From positions 260,110 to 324,109 of the forward strand of contig CAZMAT010000001.1 in the NCBI GenBank assembly GCA_964564435.1: DNA of 64,000 nucleotides, in the 5' to 3' direction. Positions within the stretch are counted from its first letter, which is position 1. Every line of letters starts with the position of its first letter. This document shows positions 24,006 to 33,008 of the stretch, piece by piece. A program made the translations under genes and the position numbers. This DNA is from Fermentibacter sp964564435 (lineage in GTDB: Bacteria; Fermentibacterota; Fermentibacteria; Fermentibacterales; Fermentibacteraceae). The notes beneath the pieces are model-generated. The model had not been told where the DNA came from and did not search any database. It saw only the letters and a list, made by a program, of their open reading frames with translations.

Positions 24006-25934
24006 CTAATTAAACCGTATGGCATGCCCCAGCGCAAGGGCGGCCTCCTCGTGCGTAACTCCCCCGCGCCGCTCGGCGGACTCCACCAGGATGTCCAGGT
24101 ATCCCTCCCACCAGTCGGGGACGGAGCCTCTCGCGAAGAAGCGGTGGTAAAGCCTCGGGCCGGGAAGGATCGAGACGAGGAAGGCGGTCTCCCTCACCCC
24201 GAGGTCGCGGATGCCGGTCCCGAAGTAGTACAGGGACGCCTCGGCGAAACCGAACACGTCCGGACCGAGTTCGACGATGTTCGCGTAGATCTCCAGGATC
24301 CTGTCCTTCGACAGGGTCTCCTCCAGCCTCCAGGTCAGGAAGACCTCCTGGAGCTTCCTGGCCAGAGTCTTCTCGCGCGAGAGGAAGAGGTTCCTCGCGA
24401 GCTGCATGGTCAGGGTCGATGCGCCCCTCACGAAGCCGCCCTCCCTGATGTCGGCGACGAGCGAGTTCCTGATGTGCTCCGCGCTGAAGCCGGAGTGGCT
24501 GCGGAAGGTGCCGTCCTCGGAGCAGCAGAGCAGGGGTTCGAACCAGGGCGGCATCTCCGAGAGCTCGACGAACTTTCCGTTGGCCGATCTGCTGAGTTGG
24601 ATGAGCCTCGTATTGCCCCAGCTGTCGCGCATCCTGCAGGAACCGCCCCGTACCAGGCGCGCCACGTCGACCGGGCAGCTGACGACCGAAAGCCCGTCCG
24701 CGTCGACCAGGATCGAAAGGTCGGAGCTGTCGGGCCACTGCCGGTCGATCGAGAGACGGACGTCCAGGCCGAGGGATCCTTCCAGAGCCGTCCCGGCAAG
24801 CGGACCCAGCAGGGATGCAGGGATGGAGGCGGCCATGGCCTCTCCGGGGATGCAGTCGTTCCAGATGCGGGCGGTCAGCCTGTCGCGGTCGCCCGTAAGG
24901 GCTTCGAGGCTCGCCCTCAGAGTCATGGTTCCCAGGGAGAGGAGGCAGGAATCCACGCAGAGACGCCCGGGCTCCACGGTTCCCGAGGCGGATACCGAGC
25001 ACGAGAACCGGATGGTGTCCCCCGCAACGTGTTCGGAATAGATCGCCGCGCTGTCCATCCGGGCATCCAGGTCGAACCTGCAGGGCTCCCCTCCCTCGAA
25101 TGTCAGCCGGACCTCGCCCTCGGGGTCGAGGGACATCCAGGCCGACGGTTCATAGGAGAGGAGGATGTTGCCGGCGACGGCTTCCGCCCCGCCGAGCCCC
25201 GTCGCCACGGTCAGTTCCGAGGTCCGCTCGGAGTAGGACAGGGAGAAGGGTGTCGCGGCACCCGCCCCGCCGGTCCCGACGGCCGTCCCCTCGAGATGGA
25301 CGGAATCGTCCGTGGCAATCCCCTGGAGCGATCCGGAGAACCCGGTTTCCGTTATCAGGGAGGGCAGGTCCGGGTCGAAGAGCGGGATCCCGGTACAGCC
25401 GTGGAAGTCGGCCCTGAAGGAGACCTCGCCTCGCACGCCCCCCGCCTCGACGGAGGCCGATCCCCAGGGCCCGAGCGCGAGCCCTGACATCTCGACGGAG
25501 CCCGACCTGAGCGAGGCGCGGCCGGAGAACACCGTAGTGTCCGACCCGGCCCGGGTCACCAGGGCCTCTCCCAGCACCAGGAGGGGCATGTCGTCCGGAC
25601 CGCCGCCGCCTCCTCCTCCGGCCCTGCCGCGGCCCGGCGGCAGATCGACCCTGCAGGACGGGATCAGGATGCTGTCGACGGACGGGACGGGCACGCCCAT
25701 GCTCCAGTAGATCACGGCTTCGTCAGCCTCGAAGCCCAGCCCCGGCATGTCGACGTCTGCAAGCAGGAGCACGCCTGGCGCAGCCCGGACCCTGCCGACG
25801 GAAGCGCTCCCGTCGATGCGCGAGAGGGCGTACCTGGCCCCGGCGCCGGGCAGTATCCAGAGCGAGGCCGCGAGCAGGGCCGGCAGTGCGGCCAGACACA
25901 GGATCCTCGCGAGGCCGGGGGCTGCCCGGTTCAG
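24006..25934 (-). CDS. AsmA-like protein fused to glycosyltransferase 51 domain
   Basis: About 642 residues. After an N-terminal membrane helix (LARILCLAALPALLAASLWIL) come about 400 residues of repetitive beta strands, AsmA/DUF3971-like in style (SASVGRVRAAPGVLLLADVD, SGLALGPWGSASVEAGG). The last 200 residues are a peptidoglycan glycosyltransferase: SEDGTFRSHSGFSAEH with the catalytic Glu, GASTLTMQLARNLFLS, KDRILEIYANIVELGPDVFG. There is no transpeptidase. No ATG, GTG or TTG lies near the pyrF stop; a CTG at 25934 in a CTGA overlap with pyrF is the best start. Likely polymerises glycan strands; the beta region may anchor it. Confidence 0.65.
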   Translation of the reverse strand: MNRAAPGLARILCLAALPALLAASLWILPGAGARYALSRIDGSASVGRVRAAPGVLLLADVDMPGLGFEADEAVIYWSMGVPVPSVDSILIPSCRVDLPPGRGRAGGGGGGGPDDMPLLVLGEALVTRAGSDTTVFSGRASLRSGSVEMSGLALGPWGSASVEAGGVRGEVSFRADFHGCTGIPLFDPDLPSLITETGFSGSLQGIATDDSVHLEGTAVGTGGAGAATPFSLSYSERTSELTVATGLGGAEAVAGNILLSYEPSAWMSLDPEGEVRLTFEGGEPCRFDLDARMDSAAIYSEHVAGDTIRFSCSVSASGTVEPGRLCVDSCLLSLGTMTLRASLEALTGDRDRLTARIWNDCIPGEAMAASIPASLLGPLAGTALEGSLGLDVRLSIDRQWPDSSDLSILVDADGLSVVSCPVDVARLVRGGSCRMRDSWGNTRLIQLSRSANGKFVELSEMPPWFEPLLCCSEDGTFRSHSGFSAEHIRNSLVADIREGGFVRGASTLTMQLARNLFLSREKTLARKLQEVFLTWRLEETLSKDRILEIYANIVELGPDVFGFAEASLYYFGTGIRDLGVRETAFLVSILPGPRLYHRFFARGSVPDWWEGYLDILVESAERRGGVTHEEAALALGHAIRFN

Positions 25935-26659
25935 AGGGAGCGCGCTCCCGATGCCACCGCCGCCTCTATCTCCTCGAGGATGGCAGACGCGGCTGCCCGC
26001 GGATCGGGTGCTCCGCTGACCGGCCTTCCCACCACCAGGGCGTCTGCTCCCGCCCGGACGGCCGCCTCCGGCGTCGCGATCCTTGCCTGGTCGCCCCTGT
26101 CGGATCCCGAGGGTCTTATGCCGGGTGTGACTATGAGGAAGCCGGGACCGGTCGCGGAGCGCACCGCCGAGGCCTCCCCGGGGGAGCATACCACCCCGTC
26201 CATGCCGCTCTCGGCTGCCATCCCGGCGAGCCTCACCACCGTGCCCCCCGGCCCGAGGCTCCAACCCATGCGCTCCAGGTCCGGGGCGCCGAGGCTTGTC
26301 AGGACCGTGACGGCCAGCATGCGCACCCCGGTGCCCGAAGCGGCCGAGGCGGCGGCCTTCATCATGGCCGCCCCGCCCGAGGCGTGGACGTTGAGGAGGG
26401 CCGGCCCCGAGGCGCAGGCCGCCCTCACCGCTCCCTCGACCGTGTGGGGGATGTCGTGCAGCTTGAGGTCCAGGAAGACCGGGAAGCCCTCGCCCGAGAG
26501 CTCCCTCACAATGTCCGGCCCGCGTCCCGTGAAGAGCTCGAGACCGATCTTGATCCCCACGCCGAGACCCCGCAGGGGGGCCAGCAGTTCGGCCGGGGTC
26601 CTCCCCATGTCGCTGGTCAGGGCTATGTAGAGCCTTGTCCCGGAGTATCCGGACGGCAT
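25931..26659 (-). CDS. pyrF: orotidine 5'-phosphate decarboxylase
   Basis: Catalyses the last step of UMP synthesis, removing CO2 from orotidine monophosphate. A 242-residue protein of the PyrF family with GIKIGLELFTGRG, the active-site motif DLKLHDIPHTV (Asp-Lys-His-Asp) and C-terminal PGIRPSGSDRGDQ with DALVVGRPVSGAPDP for phosphate binding. The ATG at 26659 overlaps the rlpA stop (ATGA), and its stop overlaps the start of the next gene. It is one of four pyrimidine genes between 25.9 and 31.7 kb, interleaved with envelope genes on the same strand. Confidence 0.95.
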   Translation of the reverse strand: MPSGYSGTRLYIALTSDMGRTPAELLAPLRGLGVGIKIGLELFTGRGPDIVRELSGEGFPVFLDLKLHDIPHTVEGAVRAACASGPALLNVHASGGAAMMKAAASAASGTGVRMLAVTVLTSLGAPDLERMGWSLGPGGTVVRLAGMAAESGMDGVVCSPGEASAVRSATGPGFLIVTPGIRPSGSDRGDQARIATPEAAVRAGADALVVGRPVSGAPDPRAAASAILEEIEAAVASGARSL

Positions 26660-27087
26660 CAGCGTTCCTCCTCCTCCTCGAATCCGATCACCCTCAGCCG
26701 CACGTCGGCGGTGCCCGTGTCGATCATCCCCAGCCTGTCCGCAGCACCCCTCGAAAGGTCGATGATCCTTCCTCCCACGTAGGGGCCCCTGTCGTTCACC
26801 CTCACGGTCACTGTCGAGCCGTTGTCCAGGTTCTCGACCTCGAGCAGGGTGCCGAACGGGAGCGTCCTGTGGGCGCAGGTCATCGCGTTCATGTCGTATC
26901 TCTCGCCGCTGGCGGTCTGCCTGCCGTGGAAGCTCCCGGCGTAGAAGCTGGCCGTTCCCCTCTGCTCGAGGCCGGCAACGAGCGATGCCGCACCCCTCAC
27001 GCCGCCCCTGTAGACCGGCCTGGGGGCCAGGCAGCCCGAGGCCAGCAGCACGAGGGCCGCGAGCGCTGCACCCGTCAGGTTCCGCAA
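26659..27087 (-). CDS. rlpA: RlpA-like septal lipoprotein
   Basis: A 142-residue lipoprotein: the signal peptide ends in LASGC. The double-psi beta-barrel is complete: GTASFYAGSFHGRQTASGE, AMTCAHRTLPFGTLLEVEN and VTVRVNDRGPYVGGRIIDLS. RlpA proteins are lytic transglycosylases or peptidoglycan binders acting on denuded glycan at the septum. No SPOR domain is present, so it is the short form. The start is TTG at 27087 inside the 3' end of pyrD (13-base overlap). Its position in a pyrimidine operon is unusual. The acidic C-terminus (FEEEEER) is odd but not disabling. Confidence 0.9.
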   Translation of the reverse strand: MRNLTGAALAALVLLASGCLAPRPVYRGGVRGAASLVAGLEQRGTASFYAGSFHGRQTASGERYDMNAMTCAHRTLPFGTLLEVENLDNGSTVTVRVNDRGPYVGGRIIDLSRGAADRLGMIDTGTADVRLRVIGFEEEEER

Positions 27088-27956
27088 AGCAGGTCCCGTA
27101 TGCCGGCAGTCAGCTCCGACGGCAGGGAGGGCCTCCTGAGGAGCCCCGTCCCCACCTGCACGAGCGAGGCTCCCGCGGCCAGCAGCTCCAGCACGTCACC
27201 CGGCTCCCAGACTCCTCCGGATGCTATCACGGGTATCCGCACGGCGCGGCCGACCTGCCAGACCCTCGCCACGACGAGGGGCAGGAGGGCGGGCGAACTG
27301 TAGCCCCCGACGCCCCTTGCGAGCGCCGGCCTCCCGGTCCTCCAGTCCAGCTTCATGCCAAGGAATGTGTTGCACACCGTGACAGCGTCGGCTCCCGCAT
27401 CCTCGGCGGCCTTCGCGGCGGATACCATGTCTCCGCCGTTCGGGGTGAGCTTGACGGTGACCGGCCTGCGGGTCTCCAGCCTGACCGCCCGGGTCACGGA
27501 GGCCACGGCCGCAGGGTCGACCCCGAAGGCCATCCCGCCGGCCTCCACGTTGGGGCAGGACACGTTGACCTCGTATCCGGCATGGGAGCCGCTGGCTTCG
27601 AGAGCGGCCACGGTGGACCCGAAGGAACTCACCGACTCGCATGCGACGTTCAGCACCAGGGGTCTCGACAGGCCGGCGGCAGCGGGCAGCACCTCCGAGA
27701 GGACCCTGTCGAGGCCGGGGTTGGCGAGGCCGATGGAATTGAGGAGGCCGTACCCGGTGTCGTGGATCCTCGGGGGTGCGTTCCCGTCCCTCGGTTCGGG
27801 GGTCACGGCCTTGGAGAAGACGAGGGCCACGTCCTCGAGAAGGCCCATGGCGTCGAGTTCCAGGCCGAATCCGCAGGTCCCCGAGGCCAGGGCGACCGGC
27901 CCGGGGACGGGGATGCCCCAGAAGGAGCCGGGCAGGCCTTCGGTGACCGGGTTCAC
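27075..27956 (-). CDS. pyrD: dihydroorotate dehydrogenase, type 1B catalytic subunit
   Basis: Oxidises dihydroorotate to orotate using FMN. A 293-residue class 1B enzyme; the active-site Cys is in NVSCPNVEAGG (about residue 128), and the class is confirmed by the adjacent PyrK electron-transfer subunit. Other FMN motifs: ASGTCGFGLELDAMG, KLTPNGGDMVSAA, GVGGYSSPALLPLV and IASGGVWEPGDVLELLAAGA. The start is GTG at 27956 in a GTGA overlap with pyrK; the longer frame to 28610 is a shadow. Co-transcribed with pyrK, rlpA and pyrF. Confidence 0.95.
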   Translation of the reverse strand: MNPVTEGLPGSFWGIPVPGPVALASGTCGFGLELDAMGLLEDVALVFSKAVTPEPRDGNAPPRIHDTGYGLLNSIGLANPGLDRVLSEVLPAAAGLSRPLVLNVACESVSSFGSTVAALEASGSHAGYEVNVSCPNVEAGGMAFGVDPAAVASVTRAVRLETRRPVTVKLTPNGGDMVSAAKAAEDAGADAVTVCNTFLGMKLDWRTGRPALARGVGGYSSPALLPLVVARVWQVGRAVRIPVIASGGVWEPGDVLELLAAGASLVQVGTGLLRRPSLPSELTAGIRDLLCGT

Positions 27957-28717
27957 TGTATCCTCTCCCAGTCGACGTCGCAGGCCCTGAAGACCGGGCC
28001 GTCCTTGCAGCACGACATGAAGCCGCCCCGGGAGGAAGGCACGGGACATCCCCCGCACACGCCCCACCCGCATCCCATGCGGCTCTCCATGGACACCTGG
28101 ATCCTGCCGAGGACACGGGGAGGGGCGGAGGCGACCACGGCTCTCATCATCGCCGAGGGACCGCAGACCGCGATGGAATCGAACGAGTCCCACTCCACAT
28201 CCTCGAGCAGGCCGGTGACGAGGCCTCTCGCGCCGACGGAGCCGTCCTCGGTGGCCAGCACGGTCCCCGGCGGACAGCACGATGTCCCCCGCACGGTCCT
28301 GGTTCCGGCCATGACCACTGCTTCGTCCGCGGTGGAGAGAAGGAACGGGAACCCGGCCATGCCGAGCCCGCCCGCCACCATCAGCCATCTCCCGGGAGAC
28401 GTCTCCCAGCCTCTTCCCAGCGGCCCGAGGATCCGCACCGAATCGCCTTCGGCGGATCGCGACAGTATGGACGTGCCTGCTCCGACGACGTCGAAGAGGA
28501 ACGTGACAGAGCCCGCCCCCGGATCGCACGAGCTGAAGGTCAGCGGCCGCCTCGACACCGGGAATGCCCCGGGGGAGGGTTCGAGCATGGCGAACTGTCC
28601 GGGCCTGCACTCCGAGGCGATCCGCGGGGCTTCGAGCGCGATCCGGAAGATGCCCTCGTCCGCCTGGCTGCAGGCGATCACCCTGGCATCCGAGTCGACA
28701 ATGCCTGCGCTATTCAT
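27953..28717 (-). CDS. pyrK: dihydroorotate dehydrogenase electron-transfer subunit
   Basis: A 254-residue FAD and [2Fe-2S] protein that passes electrons from PyrD to NAD+. The FAD region shows ECRPGQFAMLEPS and SRRPLTFSS; the NAD-binding part MVAGGLGMAGFPFLLS. The iron-sulfur ligands are in GCGWGVCGGC and FMSCCKDGPVF (C-x4-C-x2-C plus a later Cys). The start ATG at 28717 overlaps the upstream TPR lipoprotein stop (8 bases); the open frame to 28804 is a shadow. It directly precedes pyrD and overlaps it (GTGA). Confidence 0.92.
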   Translation of the reverse strand: MNSAGIVDSDARVIACSQADEGIFRIALEAPRIASECRPGQFAMLEPSPGAFPVSRRPLTFSSCDPGAGSVTFLFDVVGAGTSILSRSAEGDSVRILGPLGRGWETSPGRWLMVAGGLGMAGFPFLLSTADEAVVMAGTRTVRGTSCCPPGTVLATEDGSVGARGLVTGLLEDVEWDSFDSIAVCGPSAMMRAVVASAPPRVLGRIQVSMESRMGCGWGVCGGCPVPSSRGGFMSCCKDGPVFRACDVDWERIQ

Positions 28718-30383
28718 CGGGCTCCTCGAACGCGCCGCCCAGCCTGTCCTGGGCCGCGGCACCCTCGGCTGTCCCCGGGTACCTCTGGACCAGTTCCGCG
28801 GCATAGCTCTCCACCAGGCCGTCCTCCATCATGGCGGCCTCGGACGAGAGATAGGCGATCCACAGGAGCGCGGGCTCGCTGTCGAGCCTCCATCTCGAAG
28901 AGAGCGCCCGTTCGGCGGCACTCCAGGCGGCCTCGTAATCGCCCGCGCCGTAGAGGTCCCACGCGGCCTCCAGGAGAACGGATGGCCTGGCCCTGGCGGC
29001 AGGCCCGGGCGGGAGGCCAAGCTCCTCCTCGATCCTCCCGGCAAGATCACCGGAGTCGCAGAGCGCGAGGGCCTGTTCGAGCAGCGCGATGGAGCTGTCG
29101 CGGCCAATGCCGGGATTCCCCGACTCGGAGACCAGGGCCATCGCCCGCACGCGCCCGTCGGGGCTGCCGAGCAGGGCCCTCATCTCGCTCATGGCCAGGG
29201 AGTCCGCGCCGTATAGGTCCATCCTCTTCTCGGCGGCGAGGAACCTGAAGAGGTCACGGTCATCGGGCGAAGCCGTCTCGAGGGTATCGATGTAGGTCTT
29301 GAGGAGCTGCAGCTCCCCCAGCCTGTCGGAGGCCAGCCTTATCCAGAGGTAGTCGCCGCTCCTGCCCGAGAGCTGCGCGAGCACCGCGAGCGCGTCGTCG
29401 AGCCTCTTCTCGCTCTCGAGCAGCAGGGCTTCCAGGTAGAGGGCCTCTGCGCCGACCTCCCTCGACATGTCGAGCTCCGCTGCATCGGCATACGCGTCCA
29501 GGGCCGCCTGCACGTCGCCCGCCGCCTCGGCCGCCCTCCCGGACAGCAGGGAGATGGCCGCCAGCTCGCGGTTGGTGCTGTAGGATACCCTGAGGGGGGC
29601 GAGGATGGAGACGGCGCCGGATGGGTCGCCCGCCTCTATGGATGCATCGGCCGCCGCCGTGAGAGCCCTGTAGTACCCCGCGCCCCTGCCGAACAGCCGG
29701 GCCGCCTCCAGCGCGGTCGTGACAGCGCTGTCGGGCATGCCCAGGCTCGAGAGCACCCGGCTGCGGGCGAGCTCCGTCTCCGCCATGAGGCTGTCGGAGA
29801 GGTCCATGGATTCGAGCGTGTCGAGCACCGAAGCAGCCAGGCCGGGCTCGCCGGAGAGCACCAGAGCCTCGGCCTGCCTGAGCCTGGATATGGCGAAGAG
29901 GTCCCTGCGCTGGCCGGAGACCGCGCCGAAGGAGGCCGCCGCATCCGCATACCTGCCCAGGGCCATGGCTGCGTTCCCGATCCCGATCGTGGCCATGTCC
30001 ATCATCCGGCCGTCGTCGGTCATGACCATGACGGAGGAGTAGGCCCTCATCGCCTCCTCGTAGCTGGAGGTCCCGCTCCCCGAAGTCGACCGGGATCCCA
30101 GGAGCAGGAGGGCGTCCGCGATGAGCATCTGTGCGTCGTCGGCCCAGCGGCTGTCGGGGTAGAAGGCCAGGACCTTGCCCGCACCCTCTATCGCATCCCT
30201 CAGGTCCTGCTCCTCGCCCGCGGACGGGTTGTCAGGGTTCTGCCGGACGCTGGCCAGAGCCTCGTCGTAGGACTGGCGCGCGTTGTAGAACGTGTTGAAA
30301 TACGCGCAGCCCGAGACCAGGACGGCCAGGACCGGGACGAGGGCGCGCAGCGGCAGGCCGTCAGGGGACGAAGTCGCCGTCAA
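28710..30383 (-). CDS. TPR lipoprotein
   Basis: A 557-residue lipoprotein: signal peptide with lipobox LVSGC, followed at once by AYFNTFYNARQSYDEA, a motif that introduces many FCB-group TPR lipoproteins. The mature region is alpha-helical with several TPR-like units, for example EAMRAYSSVMVM, AAASFGAVSGQRRDLFAISRLRQAEALV, and DVQAALDAYADAAEL. The TTG at 30383 follows a GAGGAGG about ten bases upstream and overlaps pyrC by 23 bases. It is likely periplasmic at the outer membrane. Its insertion between pyrC and pyrK is notable. Function unknown. Confidence 0.75.
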   Translation of the reverse strand: MTATSSPDGLPLRALVPVLAVLVSGCAYFNTFYNARQSYDEALASVRQNPDNPSAGEEQDLRDAIEGAGKVLAFYPDSRWADDAQMLIADALLLLGSRSTSGSGTSSYEEAMRAYSSVMVMTDDGRMMDMATIGIGNAAMALGRYADAAASFGAVSGQRRDLFAISRLRQAEALVLSGEPGLAASVLDTLESMDLSDSLMAETELARSRVLSSLGMPDSAVTTALEAARLFGRGAGYYRALTAAADASIEAGDPSGAVSILAPLRVSYSTNRELAAISLLSGRAAEAAGDVQAALDAYADAAELDMSREVGAEALYLEALLLESEKRLDDALAVLAQLSGRSGDYLWIRLASDRLGELQLLKTYIDTLETASPDDRDLFRFLAAEKRMDLYGADSLAMSEMRALLGSPDGRVRAMALVSESGNPGIGRDSSIALLEQALALCDSGDLAGRIEEELGLPPGPAARARPSVLLEAAWDLYGAGDYEAAWSAAERALSSRWRLDSEPALLWIAYLSSEAAMMEDGLVESYAAELVQRYPGTAEGAAAQDRLGGAFEEPDE

Positions 30384-31716
30384 TGTAGACCAGCCTCCTC
30401 TTCCAGACCGCTCTGACCCTTCCCCTGAGGGTCCTCCCGAAAAAGGGCGTGTTCGTGGAACGGGAGAAAGTGTTGTCCCCGGATGGGGTCCACTCCTCGC
30501 ACGGGTCGAACAGCACGGCCTCGAAAGGCCTTCCAGGCGCCAGAGACGGGCATGGGACCCCCAGGATCGAAGCCGGCCCCGTCGTGAAAAGGGAGAGCAT
30601 CCGCAGCGGGCTCATCGCACCCGTCCGCCCCAGGGCGTCGAAAGTCACGGGGAGCGCTGTCTCGAGGCCGGTTATCCCGAAGGGGGCCCCGGCGAGACCG
30701 GCCTCCTTGAGCCGCGACTCGTGAGGGGCATGATCGCTCGCCACGGCATCGATCCAGCCTGCCCTGGCCCGCTCCACCAGGCCCTCCCGGTCGCGCGACG
30801 ACCTGAGCGGAGGGTTCATCTTGGCGCAGGTGCCCGACCGGAGCACTTCCGATTCGTCGAGGGCCAGGTGATGAGGAGTGGCGTCGCATGTCACGCACCC
30901 CCCCCTGCCGGCGGCTTCGCGAACCAGGTCGACGCTCCGGGGCAGGGAGAGGTGCGTCAGGTGAACGCGCCCCCCGCATGCCTCTGCCGCTTCGAGGGTG
31001 AGCGAGACCGCTCCGGTCTCGCTCGAATCGGGAATGCCGGCGAGACCGAGCTCACGGGATACCGGCCCGAGATTGACGGCCCCCCCGCGGGAGAGGTCCG
31101 TGATCTCGGGGTGCTGGATGAAGACCCTCCCGGCGGCGCCGGTGGCGGTCATGGCTTCCGCGAGCAGCGCGGGATCGAGCACCGGAGCGCCGTCGTCGCT
31201 GAAGGCGGCGGCCCCTGCCCGGGCCATTCCCCCGATGTCGGCTACCGCATCACCCTTCCGGCCCCGGGTCACGCAGCCCACGACCAGCAGATCAGCGGTC
31301 CCGGCGAGGCGCCCCCTCTCCGCCATCTCCACGACCCTCGCTGGAGTGTCGACGGGCGGGTCGGTGTTGGGCATGGCGGCCACCCTCGTGAATCCTCCGG
31401 CGATGGCGGCCCTCAGGCCGCTCTCCACGGTCTCAGAAGCGGTGGCCCCTGGTTCCCTGAGATGCACGTGCATGTCGGTGAGCCCGGGGAACAGCCAGAG
31501 GCCGTCCGCATCGACCACGAAAGCATCCGGGGCCCGAGCCTCTCCGGGCTTCGAGAGGCTCGAGACGGTCCCGTCCTCGACAAGCAGGTCCGCAACTGCG
31601 TCGAAGCCGGTTGCGGGGTCGACGAGACGCCCCCCCCTCACCAGGACGGGCCGGGAGGCGTCAGTCAGAGTAGTCCCTGCCGTCCGGCCCGTGCTCTCCG
31701 CCGAAGTCGGGAGCAT
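30361..31716 (-). CDS. pyrC: dihydroorotase
   Basis: Cyclises carbamoyl aspartate to dihydroorotate. The amidohydrolase metal sites are clear: GLTDMHVHLREPG (metal-binding HxH), the downstream QHPEITDL and HLTHLSLPRSVDL, and SDHAPHESRLKE. Length is about 450 with an atypical leader: the open frame begins at ATG 31716, overlapping the upstream aldolase by 56 bases, but the conserved fold begins at RPVLVRGGRLVDPATG, about 22 residues later, where only CTG or GTG starts exist. The boundary is therefore open to doubt. It is co-directional with pyrK, pyrD and pyrF but separated by a lipoprotein gene. Confidence 0.9.
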   Translation of the reverse strand: MLPTSAESTGRTAGTTLTDASRPVLVRGGRLVDPATGFDAVADLLVEDGTVSSLSKPGEARAPDAFVVDADGLWLFPGLTDMHVHLREPGATASETVESGLRAAIAGGFTRVAAMPNTDPPVDTPARVVEMAERGRLAGTADLLVVGCVTRGRKGDAVADIGGMARAGAAAFSDDGAPVLDPALLAEAMTATGAAGRVFIQHPEITDLSRGGAVNLGPVSRELGLAGIPDSSETGAVSLTLEAAEACGGRVHLTHLSLPRSVDLVREAAGRGGCVTCDATPHHLALDESEVLRSGTCAKMNPPLRSSRDREGLVERARAGWIDAVASDHAPHESRLKEAGLAGAPFGITGLETALPVTFDALGRTGAMSPLRMLSLFTTGPASILGVPCPSLAPGRPFEAVLFDPCEEWTPSGDNTFSRSTNTPFFGRTLRGRVRAVWKRRLVYIDGDFVP

Positions 31717-32929
31717 CCTCCCTGCCGTGACCTTCGCGGGTGGCTACGATCCGCCTCTCCGGGAAGGGGTTCCAGTCACCGCGTCCGGCGATCGCCTCGA
31801 TCACGGCGGTTCCGGTCCCGATGGAGCCGAAGGCCTCGAAATACCTCAGGGCCCATTCCTCCGACTCCCTGGCGATCCTCTCCCTGATCTCGGCGGGGAG
31901 GGACATGACGAGGGAGTGGAACGGGCGGTTGAGGTTCTTGTAGTCGCCCGAGGAGCGGGAGTATCCGAGCCTGTCCGCGTGGGCCACCATCAGGTCCCAG
32001 AGTTCCGTCGTGACGCCGCGGTCGGGCCGCTTGACGTAGGAGCCGTTGTCTATGACGGCGTTGCCGCTCGCGGGGTCCATCTCGATGCCGAACACGATGT
32101 TCTGCCAGAGCGTGCCCACGTTGCCCTTGTGGATGCCGTACTCCCTGAAGTGCCCCACCTTGTCGAGGGGGGTACCGCTGATTCCGTGCTGAGCTATCAC
32201 GCATCCGAAGGGCCCTATGGCGTCGGCGATCTCGCGGGTGCGGCCGAGGTCTATGCCTTCGCTCTCGCCCTTCGATGCATCGTAGGTTCCGTGCTTCGAG
32301 CCGTTCGAGATGGCCAGCCAGTCGGGGAAGATGCCCCAGGAGTTCAGGCCGCCGATGAAGTACTCCGCCTCCCCGACCGTGGAGAGGACCCCGGCGCCCT
32401 TGATCTCGCCCACCTCTACCTCGAGCCCGGCGTACTGCGGGATGTGCATGGCGACGTCGCGCGTGAAGGAGAGGTTCTCGAAGTCGGGATTGTGGGAGGC
32501 GTCGATGGCGACCGACGTCCAGCCCATCGAGATCGCACGCGGGATCTCACGGGCCGCGTCGTCCCTGTCGGCGCGCGACTTGACGGCGTAGTGGTCCATG
32601 TGGAGTGCGTACACGACGCCGTCGCCCAGGTCCGACGAATATGCCTGGGCGGTCTGAGGCAGGTTCTGATAGGTCACGCCGGTGTACTTCCCCTCGGACT
32701 TGGCGAGTTCGAGCATCACGAACGAGTCGGCCCTCCTGGCGGCTCTCAGTATCCCGAGCGCGCTCAGAGGGTTCCTGATGTTCGCTGCCATGACGATGGC
32801 GTTCCTGGCGCGCGCGACCGAACAGATGTCCCTTCCGCTCACGAGGGCGCACCTCGAGTCGGGCAGGGCCGCCCTGACGTTGAGGGGCCTGAGGTCGAGC
32901 ATCCTGTCGTATGTGCTGGAATCCACCAT
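31661..32929 (-). CDS. fba: class II fructose-bisphosphate aldolase family protein
   Basis: A 422-residue zinc-dependent class II aldolase, probably cleaving fructose 1,6-bisphosphate to triose phosphates. Zinc and substrate motifs: LHMDHYAVKSRADR (His ligand), LEVEVGEIKGAG, SNGSKHGTYDASKG, and IAQHGISGTPLDKVGHF. It is longer than the usual 345-360 residues, with an extra acidic C-terminal tail (GREDAPDFGGEHGPDGRDYSD) without motif. Homologues include tagatose-bisphosphate and related aldolases, so substrate remains uncertain. It heads the pyrimidine/envelope transcript and diverges from trkH over a 79-base gap. Confidence 0.85.
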   Translation of the reverse strand: MVDSSTYDRMLDLRPLNVRAALPDSRCALVSGRDICSVARARNAIVMAANIRNPLSALGILRAARRADSFVMLELAKSEGKYTGVTYQNLPQTAQAYSSDLGDGVVYALHMDHYAVKSRADRDDAAREIPRAISMGWTSVAIDASHNPDFENLSFTRDVAMHIPQYAGLEVEVGEIKGAGVLSTVGEAEYFIGGLNSWGIFPDWLAISNGSKHGTYDASKGESEGIDLGRTREIADAIGPFGCVIAQHGISGTPLDKVGHFREYGIHKGNVGTLWQNIVFGIEMDPASGNAVIDNGSYVKRPDRGVTTELWDLMVAHADRLGYSRSSGDYKNLNRPFHSLVMSLPAEIRERIARESEEWALRYFEAFGSIGTGTAVIEAIAGRGDWNPFPERRIVATREGHGREDAPDFGGEHGPDGRDYSD

Positions 32930-32956
32930 GATCGCCCTTCCTTGTATGATGGCAGC

Positions 32957-32984
32957 TTGACCCCGCCGGCTGGTTCGCTAATAT
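32957..32984 (+). promoter_or_regulatory. putative promoter of trkH
   Basis: TTGACC (32957-32962), 16 bases, then TAATAT (32979-32984), with the trkH ATG 25 bases downstream behind GGAGGGGG. It lies in the divergent gap with the aldolase gene. This is a good match to the sigma-70-type consensus but was found by eye only. Confidence 0.55.
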
Positions 32985-33008
32985 GCGGCTATCGTTTCCG
33001 GAGGGGGA

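Noticed and set aside
24530..24560. tRNA-like GGTTCGAA segment
   Set aside because: It lies inside the GT51 gene and no cloverleaf arms or CCA end can be built.
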